From Membranihabitans marinus (GTDB taxonomy: Bacteria > Bacteroidota > Bacteroidia > Chitinophagales > Saprospiraceae): a DNA stretch of 52,706 bases. Both the position numbers and the translations under genes were made by a program. Numbering within the stretch: position 1 is the first letter of the stretch; every line of letters starts with the position of its first letter. This document shows, in pieces, positions 10,017 to 18,326 of the stretch. Location: NCBI RefSeq assembly GCF_021729155.1, contig NZ_JAJQYA010000036.1:1-52706 (forward strand). The letters run 5' to 3'. Below the pieces are notes generated by a model. That model made no database searches and was not told the DNA's origin. It saw nothing but the letters and a program-made list of their open reading frames with translations.

Positions 10017-10299
10017 CGTTTGTATTTTTTTGCTATTATTTTTTACGCTGGGTTAAATTAATGCATTTCTACAAAAGAACTAAGCAATCCCCACTTTAAA
10101 ATTTAAATCGCGTAATTAACCTGTTACAAGGGACAGAGATCTGCACAGATTATAATATCTAATTCTATAATAATTATTTAAATTATCAATCCTTATCCGA
10201 ATGAATTATTGCGCATTGCCACATGGCAAATAATGATCATTTCTGTTTCCTAAGTTTCTGTATTATCGAAAACGATCCCTAATCAACAGGCCTTAGCAT

Positions 10300-11301
10300 T
10301 TAATACATACTTTCAAGACTGACCCGTTGACCTCCATTTTTTCGACTCATCTGAGCGGCCTCCATAAAAGCATAAATCTCCAAAGTTTCTGCCACTGACA
10401 CTGGTGATTCATTGGTGTTAAAAAATTCAACGATCCTTACAACCAAAGGGCGATAACCTTCAAATCCACCGAGGTCGACTATACTGTCTTTGGTAAATGC
10501 TGTACCACCAAAGCCTCGTTTTCCTTCTCGAATTCCTCGAAAAGTACCTACCCGGCCATCTTCCCAATACCCAATGACTACATCTCCTATGGCTGAATGA
10601 TATTGGTGTGCTACGGACTTACATCCTCTACCCATTACAGTAAACAACATCTCTACTCCGTGAATTCCATACCAAAACAGATCGGTATGAGCAGCCTGTA
10701 AAGGAGCAGAACTAAATGTTTGAGCCCCCAATACATTCTGATTGGGGGAATTGCTATTGAGCAATTGTGGTTGTTTCCCGTATCGCAAAGAGGAAGAAGA
10801 AAAAATGGGCACTTTGAATTTTTCAGCGGCCTCATACACTTCCAATACTCCAGCCATTGAAGCAGCGACTGGTTTATCTACAAAAACCGGAAGTCCAGCT
10901 TTCATAGCAGGCAGTGCTTCGGCCAAATGGGGCCTACCATCATTGGTTTCTATTAAAATACCATCGGATTCCCTCAACAAAGCCTCCATAGAATCCACTA
11001 TTTTCACACCAGCACTTAAAATCGACTTTTTGTAATCTGCCAATTGTTCAGCAGTAAACTCTACATCTGGATTACCCGGGGGATGATAAAGAGCAGAGAT
11101 TCTGCACCCTTTTAAGTCATCTGATTTTTGCACATCATTTAAAAAACCTGAAAATGCAGCACTATGAGGGGAAAGCCCAACTATTCCCAACTTTATTTCT
11201 TGTGGATTAAAGTAGGGTATCTTCATCAGGGAATGACTGGCATGGACACTCGCCATTGAACCACCCATAGCCAAAGCAGTTACAAAATTTCTGCGCTTCA
11301 T
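10300..11301 (-). CDS. Gfo/Idh/MocA family oxidoreductase with Tat-like signal
   Basis: This 333-residue protein begins MKRRNFVTALAMGGSMASVHA, an RR-containing Tat-like signal. The nucleotide-binding turn reads GIVGLSPHSAAF, and VDKPVAASM replaces the standard EKP motif. It is the exported counterpart of the cytoplasmic-looking protein at 6076-6978, sharing HPPGNPDVEF, NDGRPHL, KAGLPV and a similar C-terminal EIYAFMEAAQ segment. It lies upstream of the SGNH/propeller/cytochrome gene with a 283-base gap. An exported and a non-exported copy around one exported dehydrogenase suggest sequential handling of one substrate. Function is inferred from the fold only. Confidence 0.83.
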   Translation of the reverse strand: MKRRNFVTALAMGGSMASVHASHSLMKIPYFNPQEIKLGIVGLSPHSAAFSGFLNDVQKSDDLKGCRISALYHPPGNPDVEFTAEQLADYKKSILSAGVKIVDSMEALLRESDGILIETNDGRPHLAEALPAMKAGLPVFVDKPVAASMAGVLEVYEAAEKFKVPIFSSSSLRYGKQPQLLNSNSPNQNVLGAQTFSSAPLQAAHTDLFWYGIHGVEMLFTVMGRGCKSVAHQYHSAIGDVVIGYWEDGRVGTFRGIREGKRGFGGTAFTKDSIVDLGGFEGYRPLVVRIVEFFNTNESPVSVAETLEIYAFMEAAQMSRKNGGQRVSLESMY

Positions 11302-11631
11302 AAAACACTTTTTAGAATTAAAAACTTAACCAAGCCCTAAATAAAGCGATATTTATCAAATAGACCATGGCTTTATCCACATTTTAATAAATATCCATTG
11401 AAAATAATCATGGTTTTAATACTATTCAAATTTTATCCTGATACTTAAGATTACATAGCCATTAGATGTTTGAAAGGACTATAATTCAATCACACCTTTA
11501 GCTAAAGTAAACATAATAAACGATGTATAAATTCAATTAAATCGAAACACAACCGACAATTAGAAATTCATTTGGTAGTATCCCAACATACTCATCGCGA
11601 GAGTCTTTACAAATTATTTGTTTATTTTTAC
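11302..11631. other. Intergenic region between the oxidoreductase block and the PUL-like operon
   Basis: 330 AT-rich bases hold one near-copy (11 of 12) of the dispersed 12-mer at 11569-11580 on the minus strand, 51 bases past the stop codon of the gene at 11632. Its surroundings also match copy B beyond the 12-mer (AAATTCATTTGGTA). No clear terminator for the long operon to the right could be found. Confidence 0.45.
11569..11580 (-). repeat. Near-copy of the dispersed 12-mer (TACTACCAAATG)
   Basis: One mismatch to TAATACCAAATG. It is in sense orientation 3' of the gene at 11632-13875, and the match to copy B extends several bases further on one side. Confidence 0.45.
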
Positions 11632-13875
11632 TTAAAAGGCATTATCCATTAGATATTCGCAATTGATTACTTTTTCAATTAAATCTTGTGGCAAATAGTA
11701 ATACTGATTGGTGGCTTCAAATCCTATCCTAGAATCCTTAGAACTTACCTCATACAATTCTTTTGCCAATTGGATTTCCGATTGTAAAATAGCTAATATT
11801 TTATGATCTCCTTCACTATTCCCGCCATCTGCCATCTGATCTCTGAGTTCAACATATTTTATTTGATTAACCACCGATGCAAAATGCAAATAACAAGCTT
11901 TGGCAATACCAAAATCCTTTAAAGCCGTTTCGCGCTTCGATGGATCGATGTTGTTTAATAATGCTTCAAACGAAACCAAACCCTTGGCCCACTCCTTGGC
12001 CAATTTATTAAATTGATCGTAAAACACCTCTCTTGGATAAGGACCACGCCAACCATCCAAATCATCATATGGAAAGCAAACCATAGTAGAATTATATCCT
12101 GTAGGTTTCGAATACAATAAATTAGCAGGACCATATTGTTGAGGCGCTCTGTACATCACACTCCCATTGTAAGGAAACTCCTTAAATGCATTGCTAAAAT
12201 GCGACCATGCCGTCCGAGCATATTCAACATTTTCACTACCATATCGTTCTGCAGCGATATCGTTTAATACCTTTTCTACCGAAGAATTAGGATTCTTCGA
12301 ATAGTGATTGGCTATCTCTAAATTCGGTGAGGGATAACCACCCAAAGACCAACTCAACATATAACCATCCACCCCTGATGTAGCCAAATTTGACGCGTGT
12401 TCAGCAACCAAATCCAAGACCGGCAACCAAGGAACTGAGGACAATTCCCAGGTATTATTAAACTGCACCTTGGCCACTGTCTTCAACCCATTTTTTTGGG
12501 CTTCTGCCCAATGCATCTTGGCTCTGGGACCAGGCCCAACGGCTGAAATAGAATATTCGCCAACATTACTTTTTACATTGCCTCTATTTAGTGGCAAAGC
12601 CCATTCACTTACCGACATAAACCAAACATCTTCTGGTAATTTTTTTATAATTTCTCGCCCATCCCCATGACCATTCCAGCCCCAATCCCAGGCTATCACC
12701 TTGGCATCTGGATTACCAGCATGCACTCCTTCAGCAATGGTTTTATTCACACCAGCAATCACACTTGAATACCCTATTTTACTGCATCTCACACATTGAT
12801 TATGCAAGTTATGAGAAGCACAATTTGTTATATTTTCAGAAGCCGTTATTGTGAATACCCCTCCCAATCCTTTTACTTCTGTAAACACATGTTTTAAGGA
12901 CGATCTTAACCACTGTTTCACTTCTTCTGTACTAGTACACATGGTGGCTACATCACCTCTAATGGCGCCTTGAATATCTTTTCTATTTTCAAAAAAGGCC
13001 AATGGCATAGCACGGGGCTCATTCATATAGAGATATACTTTAATGCCGTATTTCTTTGCTCGCTCTACTATTTTAGCGAGTTCTTGCAATCGCTTTTCGC
13101 TGCCTTTTCCAAATTCAGGAAAATTGGGATTAGGCGGACTCAGTTGACTCAACACCACATGCAACCAAACTCCATTGACACCTTGCTCCGCTAATTGAGA
13201 CAACAATCCTTCTGGATAGGGATTAACCTCAGGGTGTAATAATGGATCTCCAAATGCTCCGAAATAAGAATAAACATATCGAAGTCCTGCATCATTACTT
13301 GTCGATTGATAGGGCTTGACTACTTCTAAATCATTTATAAACCCGTATCGCACTTCTTCTATCTCTTTGGTATTTGAAAAGTGTTCTTTCACCCATTTTT
13401 TGATTTGTCTCGCTTTTTTCTTTTCCATCTTATTAGGGCTATGGTATTCCAATGGACTACAGCTAGGCTTTAACGATCCCAATTTAATATATAAAAAATC
13501 ATCCTCCTTTAGCGCAAATGCCAACTCTTCGGCATTCATTTCCAACAATACCATCAACTGTTCATATGGCAATAAATGCCAATTTCGTCTAATAATAGAT
13601 ATATACAATTGTTTACTATCTAAATGAGCCCATTGAGTACTTGGCTCCAACCCCATAGATCTGGCGACAGAGATTATCTCTTGGGCAGAACAACCAATGA
13701 CTTCCCCTAGCTTTTCTGGGCTAACCAGATTCCAATTGCGCCAAACAAAAGTGTGCATTCTACTCGGGAAGTGCTCAATGGATATAGGCTCAGGAGCACT
13801 TCCTACCGGTAGTATTTCTTGAGAATAACTTATGTTGAATATTAAAAAAAGAAAAGGGATGATGATGCCTTTCAT
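11632..13875 (-). CDS. Secreted predicted TIM-barrel glycosidase with tandem N-terminal helical repeats
   Basis: This 747-residue protein has a signal peptide at residues 1-18 or 19. Residues of about 44-76 and 96-128 are two copies of a roughly 33-residue helical unit (RNWNLVSPEKLGEVIG / RNWHLLPYEQLMVLLE). From about 190 there is a long domain with a TIM-barrel look: RYVYSYFGAFGDPLLHP, a beta-strand GVNGVWLHV, YGIKVYLYMNEPRAMP, GGVFTITASEN with Glu347 as a candidate catalytic acid, and AKVIAWDWGWNGHG. A Cys cluster (352, 361, 364; NCASHNLHNQCVRC) follows Glu347 and could bind metal or form disulphides. I cannot assign a CAZy family; GH20-like or an unclassified clan member is possible. It follows rhaT by 31 bases and is the last gene of the PUL-like operon, though its sampled GC content is somewhat higher than that of its upstream neighbours. 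Confidence 0.68.
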   Translation of the reverse strand: MKGIIIPFLFLIFNISYSQEILPVGSAPEPISIEHFPSRMHTFVWRNWNLVSPEKLGEVIGCSAQEIISVARSMGLEPSTQWAHLDSKQLYISIIRRNWHLLPYEQLMVLLEMNAEELAFALKEDDFLYIKLGSLKPSCSPLEYHSPNKMEKKKARQIKKWVKEHFSNTKEIEEVRYGFINDLEVVKPYQSTSNDAGLRYVYSYFGAFGDPLLHPEVNPYPEGLLSQLAEQGVNGVWLHVVLSQLSPPNPNFPEFGKGSEKRLQELAKIVERAKKYGIKVYLYMNEPRAMPLAFFENRKDIQGAIRGDVATMCTSTEEVKQWLRSSLKHVFTEVKGLGGVFTITASENITNCASHNLHNQCVRCSKIGYSSVIAGVNKTIAEGVHAGNPDAKVIAWDWGWNGHGDGREIIKKLPEDVWFMSVSEWALPLNRGNVKSNVGEYSISAVGPGPRAKMHWAEAQKNGLKTVAKVQFNNTWELSSVPWLPVLDLVAEHASNLATSGVDGYMLSWSLGGYPSPNLEIANHYSKNPNSSVEKVLNDIAAERYGSENVEYARTAWSHFSNAFKEFPYNGSVMYRAPQQYGPANLLYSKPTGYNSTMVCFPYDDLDGWRGPYPREVFYDQFNKLAKEWAKGLVSFEALLNNIDPSKRETALKDFGIAKACYLHFASVVNQIKYVELRDQMADGGNSEGDHKILAILQSEIQLAKELYEVSSKDSRIGFEATNQYYYLPQDLIEKVINCEYLMDNAF

Positions 13876-13906
13876 GAAATTAATTTTTATTATTTAAAAC
13901 TTAAGG

Positions 13907-14947
13907 TTAAAGACCAGCTCGATGATTTCCTAATCCAATAAGTAATAGAGATACTATCAATAAAAGAATTCCTATCCATAAATACCTTTTGGTAAGCCTA
14001 TCTACATCAGCCCACTCTTTTAACCAAATACCCCATACATTACTAAATATTACAATAGACGACATATGAATACTCCAACTGGCAAAATCATATTCCCCCA
14101 TTTTGGTAGCTCCCATTCCATAAAAAAAGAATTGCAAATACCACATAATGCCACTGAACATAGCCAATATATAATTCCGTCTTAAGAGTTTATTATCCTT
14201 AAGTACATAATCAGAAAATGATTTATTCCTAAATCCTTTCACTATACTATAAATGAAATTAGTTACAAAACCACCTGCAAATGCGATTACGAAAATCGGA
14301 ATATTCTTATAAATTAAAGCCGTTCCACTATTCAAAGCAGATTCTGCTATTTCATCACCATACATAATTGCCAAAGCCATACTCGCACTGAGAATACCCC
14401 CCAGAACAGCCATCAGAACTCCTTTATAAATTGCAAATTCTGAGGTAGTTTTAATTGACTTTTTATTTAATTGAACATCTTTACGCTTACCTGCAAATCC
14501 GCATAAAACAATGCCACCTATACTAAATAAAAAACCTAATAAAATTATATTTCCGGAGGAAGTAGTAAATATCATTACCAGTTTATCATTGATTATCGCA
14601 GGTACTATAGTACCAACAATTGAGGAAACACCCAATGAAATAGATTGTCCCAAGGACAAGCCCAGAAATCGTAGTCCCAAACCTGAGAAAAGGCCTCCAA
14701 ATCCCCACAATAATCCAAAAAAGAATGTAAGTAAAATACTATTATTAGAGGTCGAACTAAAAATTTGAAATACGTTATCAGTAACTAACCAACAACCTAC
14801 AATAGGCATGACAATCCATGCGACAAAGCCTAATACTATCCAATAAGTCTCCCATGCCCACTTTTTAATTTTATAAGTAGGAACATAAAAACTAGCAGAA
14901 GAAAAGCCCCCTATTGAATGGAGCAATATCCCAATTAATTGTTCCAT
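13907..14947 (-). CDS. rhaT: L-rhamnose-proton symporter RhaT family permease
   Basis: This 346-residue inner-membrane protein has about ten hydrophobic segments. It resembles E. coli RhaT along its length: an N-terminal HSIGGFSSASFYVPTYKIKKWAWET block, GLLWGFGGLFSGLGLRFLGLSLGQSI, and the C-terminal GIMWYLQFFFYGMGATKMGEYDFASWSIHMS with KEW after it. RhaT imports L-rhamnose (and L-lyxose) with a proton. Its ATG directly follows the TAG of the upstream gene with no spacer, so the two are probably translationally coupled. Together with rhaM one gene further upstream it marks the operon as handling L-rhamnose or a related 6-deoxyhexose. The catabolic enzymes RhaA, RhaB and RhaD are not in the window. 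Confidence 0.92.
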   Translation of the reverse strand: MEQLIGILLHSIGGFSSASFYVPTYKIKKWAWETYWIVLGFVAWIVMPIVGCWLVTDNVFQIFSSTSNNSILLTFFFGLLWGFGGLFSGLGLRFLGLSLGQSISLGVSSIVGTIVPAIINDKLVMIFTTSSGNIILLGFLFSIGGIVLCGFAGKRKDVQLNKKSIKTTSEFAIYKGVLMAVLGGILSASMALAIMYGDEIAESALNSGTALIYKNIPIFVIAFAGGFVTNFIYSIVKGFRNKSFSDYVLKDNKLLRRNYILAMFSGIMWYLQFFFYGMGATKMGEYDFASWSIHMSSIVIFSNVWGIWLKEWADVDRLTKRYLWIGILLLIVSLLLIGLGNHRAGL

Positions 14948-15901
14948 CTAATCTTTTTTAATTTTTTCAAACTCGGTGATAACCGTTACTCCAATTTCGA
15001 TATTTGAATCAATATTTTTTGGACACCCACCTACAGCTTCCAATTCCATAAATCCTGTGCTATCATTATATATACTATATCTGACTCCTTTGCTATTTGG
15101 CTTAATTTTAGGTGACACATCACTTATATCAATATAATCTTGGTCTTTAGCTATTGGATCAGCTATCCGCCTAATACGCATATTATTTGAATAGTCTAAA
15201 AATTGAATCCAAGCAATTTCTCCCCCAAGTCCAATTTGGAATCGATTTAATCCATCCGTATCTATATGATATAATCCATCTTTAAACTTTATCTCTTTCA
15301 ATCCAGATTCTGCATACATATCCCAAATCAATTCTCTATTCTTTCCAGGGAAAACTACTTTATTCCCCACATCGGAATTAAATTGACTTAATGTCCATGG
15401 TGCTATCAAACAATTATCGTGAGAATGACTAGAAACGCCTACATACGTTATACTTTCTTCTACTTTAACTATATGAATATTTCCATTTTTGTTAATTGAT
15501 ATATTCCTTTTAAATATAGTGGGTAGGCCAAGGCCTTGATTATTTACTAAATCTAATTCCGCAATAATATTTGCACTATATTTAGAATGGTGTTTAACGA
15601 CATATCTAGCATTTCTAACAGATACTGGCACCGACCATTCTCCTGTATTATAGTGATATCCTAAACTTGTACCTTCAGGAGCTGGCCACAATCCATCTCC
15701 CCCTGGATTAATATATTTCTCACGAGTACTTTTTCCAAAAATGGCTTCTTCATTTACTCTATTGATTACAACTCCATCTATAATTGTATAAAGTCTACCT
15801 TCAAGATCCAAAGCTACTAAAACACCAAAGTTTAGATCACCAATTAAATGAATACTTCTACCTGCCTTTTCAAAAGCTTTAATAACCAACTCTGCTTTCA
15901 T
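14948..15901 (-). CDS. Uncharacterised protein, DUF4380/aldose-epimerase-like
   Basis: This 317-residue protein has no signal peptide. It is rich in beta-strands, with PGGDGLWPAPEGTSLGYHY at about residues 67-85, a GGDxxWPAP-type motif that I associate with DUF4380 and other galactose-mutarotase-fold proteins. Later come ITYVGVSSHSHDN and an NSKGVRYSIYNDSTGFMELEA segment typical of the same fold. It sits between rhaM and rhaT with gaps of 11 and 0 bases. A cytosolic mutarotase-like or sugar-binding role on the imported deoxysugar is a reasonable inference. Family assignment is from memory of motifs and is tentative. Confidence 0.5.
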   Translation of the reverse strand: MKAELVIKAFEKAGRSIHLIGDLNFGVLVALDLEGRLYTIIDGVVINRVNEEAIFGKSTREKYINPGGDGLWPAPEGTSLGYHYNTGEWSVPVSVRNARYVVKHHSKYSANIIAELDLVNNQGLGLPTIFKRNISINKNGNIHIVKVEESITYVGVSSHSHDNCLIAPWTLSQFNSDVGNKVVFPGKNRELIWDMYAESGLKEIKFKDGLYHIDTDGLNRFQIGLGGEIAWIQFLDYSNNMRIRRIADPIAKDQDYIDISDVSPKIKPNSKGVRYSIYNDSTGFMELEAVGGCPKNIDSNIEIGVTVITEFEKIKKD

Positions 15902-15912
15902 AATTTATCTAC

Positions 15913-16230
15913 TTAATCTAAATGAAATATTTCAATCAATGGTATTTCCTTGGCCTTAATACTGTTCTCATCTTCACTTACTAAGACTTCTTTCATATAC
16001 TTCCACCAATTTTGTAAAATCTGACTATCTTCTATTGTTTCAAAAAGCTTTTCATTTTCTATCTCAAAATACCCAAAAAGCAAATTTGAATCAGTCTGAC
16101 AAAAAATAGAATAATTAGTTATTCCATAATTTTTCAGCTCTATTTTTAATTCATCCCAAATCGGATTATGCCTCTTAATATACTCCTCTTTTTGCCCTGC
16201 TTTAGCTTTTATGACAAATGCCTTTCTCAT
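15913..16230 (-). CDS. rhaM: L-rhamnose mutarotase
   Basis: This 105-residue protein has the usual RhaM length. It carries RHNPIW at residues 20-25 with His21, the position of the proposed catalytic histidine, then YSIF and LLFGYFEIE. The WWKYM motif near residues 75-79 and the C-terminal EIFHLD complete the family pattern. RhaM interconverts alpha- and beta-L-rhamnose anomers in the cytoplasm, which helps the next enzyme use the imported sugar. It is 16 bases from the deacetylase gene upstream and 11 from the DUF4380-like gene downstream. This is the clearest substrate clue in the operon. Confidence 0.93.
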   Translation of the reverse strand: MRKAFVIKAKAGQKEEYIKRHNPIWDELKIELKNYGITNYSIFCQTDSNLLFGYFEIENEKLFETIEDSQILQNWWKYMKEVLVSEDENSIKAKEIPLIEIFHLD

Positions 16231-16246
16231 TATATATTCATCTTAC

Positions 16247-17137
16247 TCAATTATCAAACTTCTCAGCTAATGCATCAGCTCGTATAAACTTGCCCCCAGC
16301 TTTAATTAATAGATCACATAAAATGTCAAACTCTTCAATAGCTTTTTGGCCACAATTCTCAACAATAAAATCCAATGGTTTAACTGAACATTCCCCAAAA
16401 TCCATAGCTCCTTGAGGCATTTGATAAAACTCCCACGGATGGAAATAAAAACACAAAACTGGTCTTTCTCCTTTTCCGTTTACAAAATCAATAAAACCAG
16501 ATACCTTTTCCATTAAGACGGTAGCAGATTGAGTTCTAAACAAAGGCCATTGATCACGATCCCGTTGGTATGGATCGCTACTATTCATAGTTAGATCGCA
16601 AAAGTTAGGTATTTCCAAAATTTTCATATTTCCCTTTTTTGTCCAATCTTCTGAAGATGGATGATAGGGAGTAAAAGGTTTTCCATAAAAATAAAGCGGT
16701 AATGAAGCATCAGAAGTATATCCTAATTTTTCTAGCACATTTACAACCTTTGTACTGCCCCATAATCGTGGACATCTAAAGCCAATTGGTCTATGTCCAA
16801 CTATTTTTTCAATTATATCGGTCGCAATGGTTAATCTACCTTCAACTTCAGATTCCAAGATTGGCCAATTATTAGGAAGTGGAAAAATCGGATCTCCTAA
16901 AGTTTCGTGAAAGAGACCATGACAACCGGTCTCATGACCCGCATGATGAACTTCTAGTACTTTTTCTGGATTCTTTTCTGCAGCATGTCCTGTCCAATAG
17001 AATGTTGCTAATATATTGTGCTTTTCTAGTACGTTCAATATTTCTTGCGTACCATATTCTACCCCTGAATAATATGGTGTATATGATCCTACATCTGTTT
17101 CCATATCAAAACCAAGAACGACATCAAAATCTTTCAT
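16247..17137 (-). CDS. Polysaccharide deacetylase (NodB homology) family protein
   Basis: This protein has 296 residues from the ATG at 17137 (MKDFDVVLGFDMETD). ATGs at 17155 and 17173 would add 6 or 12 residues and overlap the upstream stop codon; 17155 is also possible, since an 8-base overlap suits coupling. NodB motifs are visible: FDMETD (motif 1 acids, with the second Asp replaced by Glu-Thr-Asp spacing as in the PuuE-like group), HGLFH (metal His pair), GFRCPRLWG (motif 3) and FYFHPWEF (motif 5 His). There is no signal peptide, so it should act in the cytoplasm. A deacetylase or cyclic-amide hydrolase acting on an imported sugar or amino-sugar fragment is possible. The next gene encodes RhaM. 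Confidence 0.85.
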   Translation of the reverse strand: MKDFDVVLGFDMETDVGSYTPYYSGVEYGTQEILNVLEKHNILATFYWTGHAAEKNPEKVLEVHHAGHETGCHGLFHETLGDPIFPLPNNWPILESEVEGRLTIATDIIEKIVGHRPIGFRCPRLWGSTKVVNVLEKLGYTSDASLPLYFYGKPFTPYHPSSEDWTKKGNMKILEIPNFCDLTMNSSDPYQRDRDQWPLFRTQSATVLMEKVSGFIDFVNGKGERPVLCFYFHPWEFYQMPQGAMDFGECSVKPLDFIVENCGQKAIEEFDILCDLLIKAGGKFIRADALAEKFDN

Positions 17138-17147
17138 TTCTATTTTA

Positions 17148-18320
17148 TTATTCATATTCACAAAACAATTCATCCATGTGTGGACTTAAAGGAATTGCAC
17201 CATTTTTTGTAATTTCATAACCAGACTCTATCCTTACACCATGCCACTCTGGATGTCCAAAAAAACTAATGTCAATGCATATCATCATTCCTTCTTTTAA
17301 TTCATCCTCACTATTGGGTCCAAAAAATGGTGATTCCGCTTCATGTAAACCAATGGTATGAATAAATGGGCATACTAAATATTTCGACAAACCTTGTTCC
17401 TCAAAATAAGCACGAACCGGAGCATCCATTTCTTTGCCTATTTTACCTGGGATAAGTTGATCTTTTGCTATTCTGAAAGCTTTTTTAAGAATTTCTATAC
17501 ATTTTTTCTGGCTTTTTGAATATTCTCCATTGACAGGTAATGTATCACCAACTACACCAGCATATCCATTTACTTTAGGTGAAATACCTATCATTACCAT
17601 TTCTCCTTCTTCCAATTCCTTGTTACTTGCCGTTGGAACTACTGCATTCGATCGAATTCCACTCCCAACAATAGTTGAAAAACCAAATCCATTGGCACCA
17701 TTAAAACGGACTGCATATTCTCCAGCTGCAGCCACTTTTATCTCTGTTGTATTAAGACCGATACTAGTCTTCATTGCTAAATAAGCCTTATCTGCCAACT
17801 TAAAAGCTTTGCGTATATTTTGTTTTTCCCATTCAGATTTTATGAATCTTAATTCAACAAAATCCTGAGTAATGTCTACCAAAGCAACACCTTCAAAGCC
17901 CTCTAAAATTTGATGATAACAATCTGCAGGCATTCGGCCTCCTCCTACCAATCCAATATTCTTTAATTCAATATTTATAGATTTTAACTCTAAAAATAAT
18001 TGAGGAAAATCAATAATAGTTGCATTCGGATATTCTTCATCAGGAACCATAAAGACTGGAAAATTTCTTGTTTCCTTTATGGCACTCTCCAATTTCGCAA
18101 AAGGTTCACTTTCTGGGCCCCCTAATATAAATGGATTCCCATCACGCGGAACTAAAACAGCACCACTTTCAAATTGTGGACAATAACCGGTCAAATACCA
18201 GCCATTTCCTATATTAAATTCATCAAAATATACTATTGCTGCATCTAGATTTTTCGATTTTAAAATATCTTTCACTTTAGCAACTCGAATTGCACTTTCT
18301 TCCTTACTTAAATATGACAT
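17148..18320 (-). CDS. M24-fold (creatinase/aminopeptidase P-like) protein with degenerate metal site
   Basis: This 390-residue protein has an N-terminal creatinase-type domain (about 10-150, with YLTGYCPQFESGAVLVPRDG) and a C-terminal pita-bread domain (about 165-380, FGFSTIVGSGIRSN to GVRIESGYEITKNG). True M24 metallopeptidases need Asp, Asp, His, Glu, Glu. By alignment of conserved neighbours I read these as Gly245, Val256, His321, Asp350 and Glu365, so both aspartates are missing. Creatinase itself uses this fold without metal, so a metal-free hydrolase of a small C-N or similar bond is more likely than a peptidase. There is no signal peptide. It is 6 bases from the large lipoprotein gene upstream and close to the deacetylase downstream. 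M24-like genes are unusual in a rhamnose PUL. Confidence 0.78.
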   Translation of the reverse strand: MSYLSKEESAIRVAKVKDILKSKNLDAAIVYFDEFNIGNGWYLTGYCPQFESGAVLVPRDGNPFILGGPESEPFAKLESAIKETRNFPVFMVPDEEYPNATIIDFPQLFLELKSINIELKNIGLVGGGRMPADCYHQILEGFEGVALVDITQDFVELRFIKSEWEKQNIRKAFKLADKAYLAMKTSIGLNTTEIKVAAAGEYAVRFNGANGFGFSTIVGSGIRSNAVVPTASNKELEEGEMVMIGISPKVNGYAGVVGDTLPVNGEYSKSQKKCIEILKKAFRIAKDQLIPGKIGKEMDAPVRAYFEEQGLSKYLVCPFIHTIGLHEAESPFFGPNSEDELKEGMMICIDISFFGHPEWHGVRIESGYEITKNGAIPLSPHMDELFCEYE

Positions 18321-18326
18321 ATTTAT

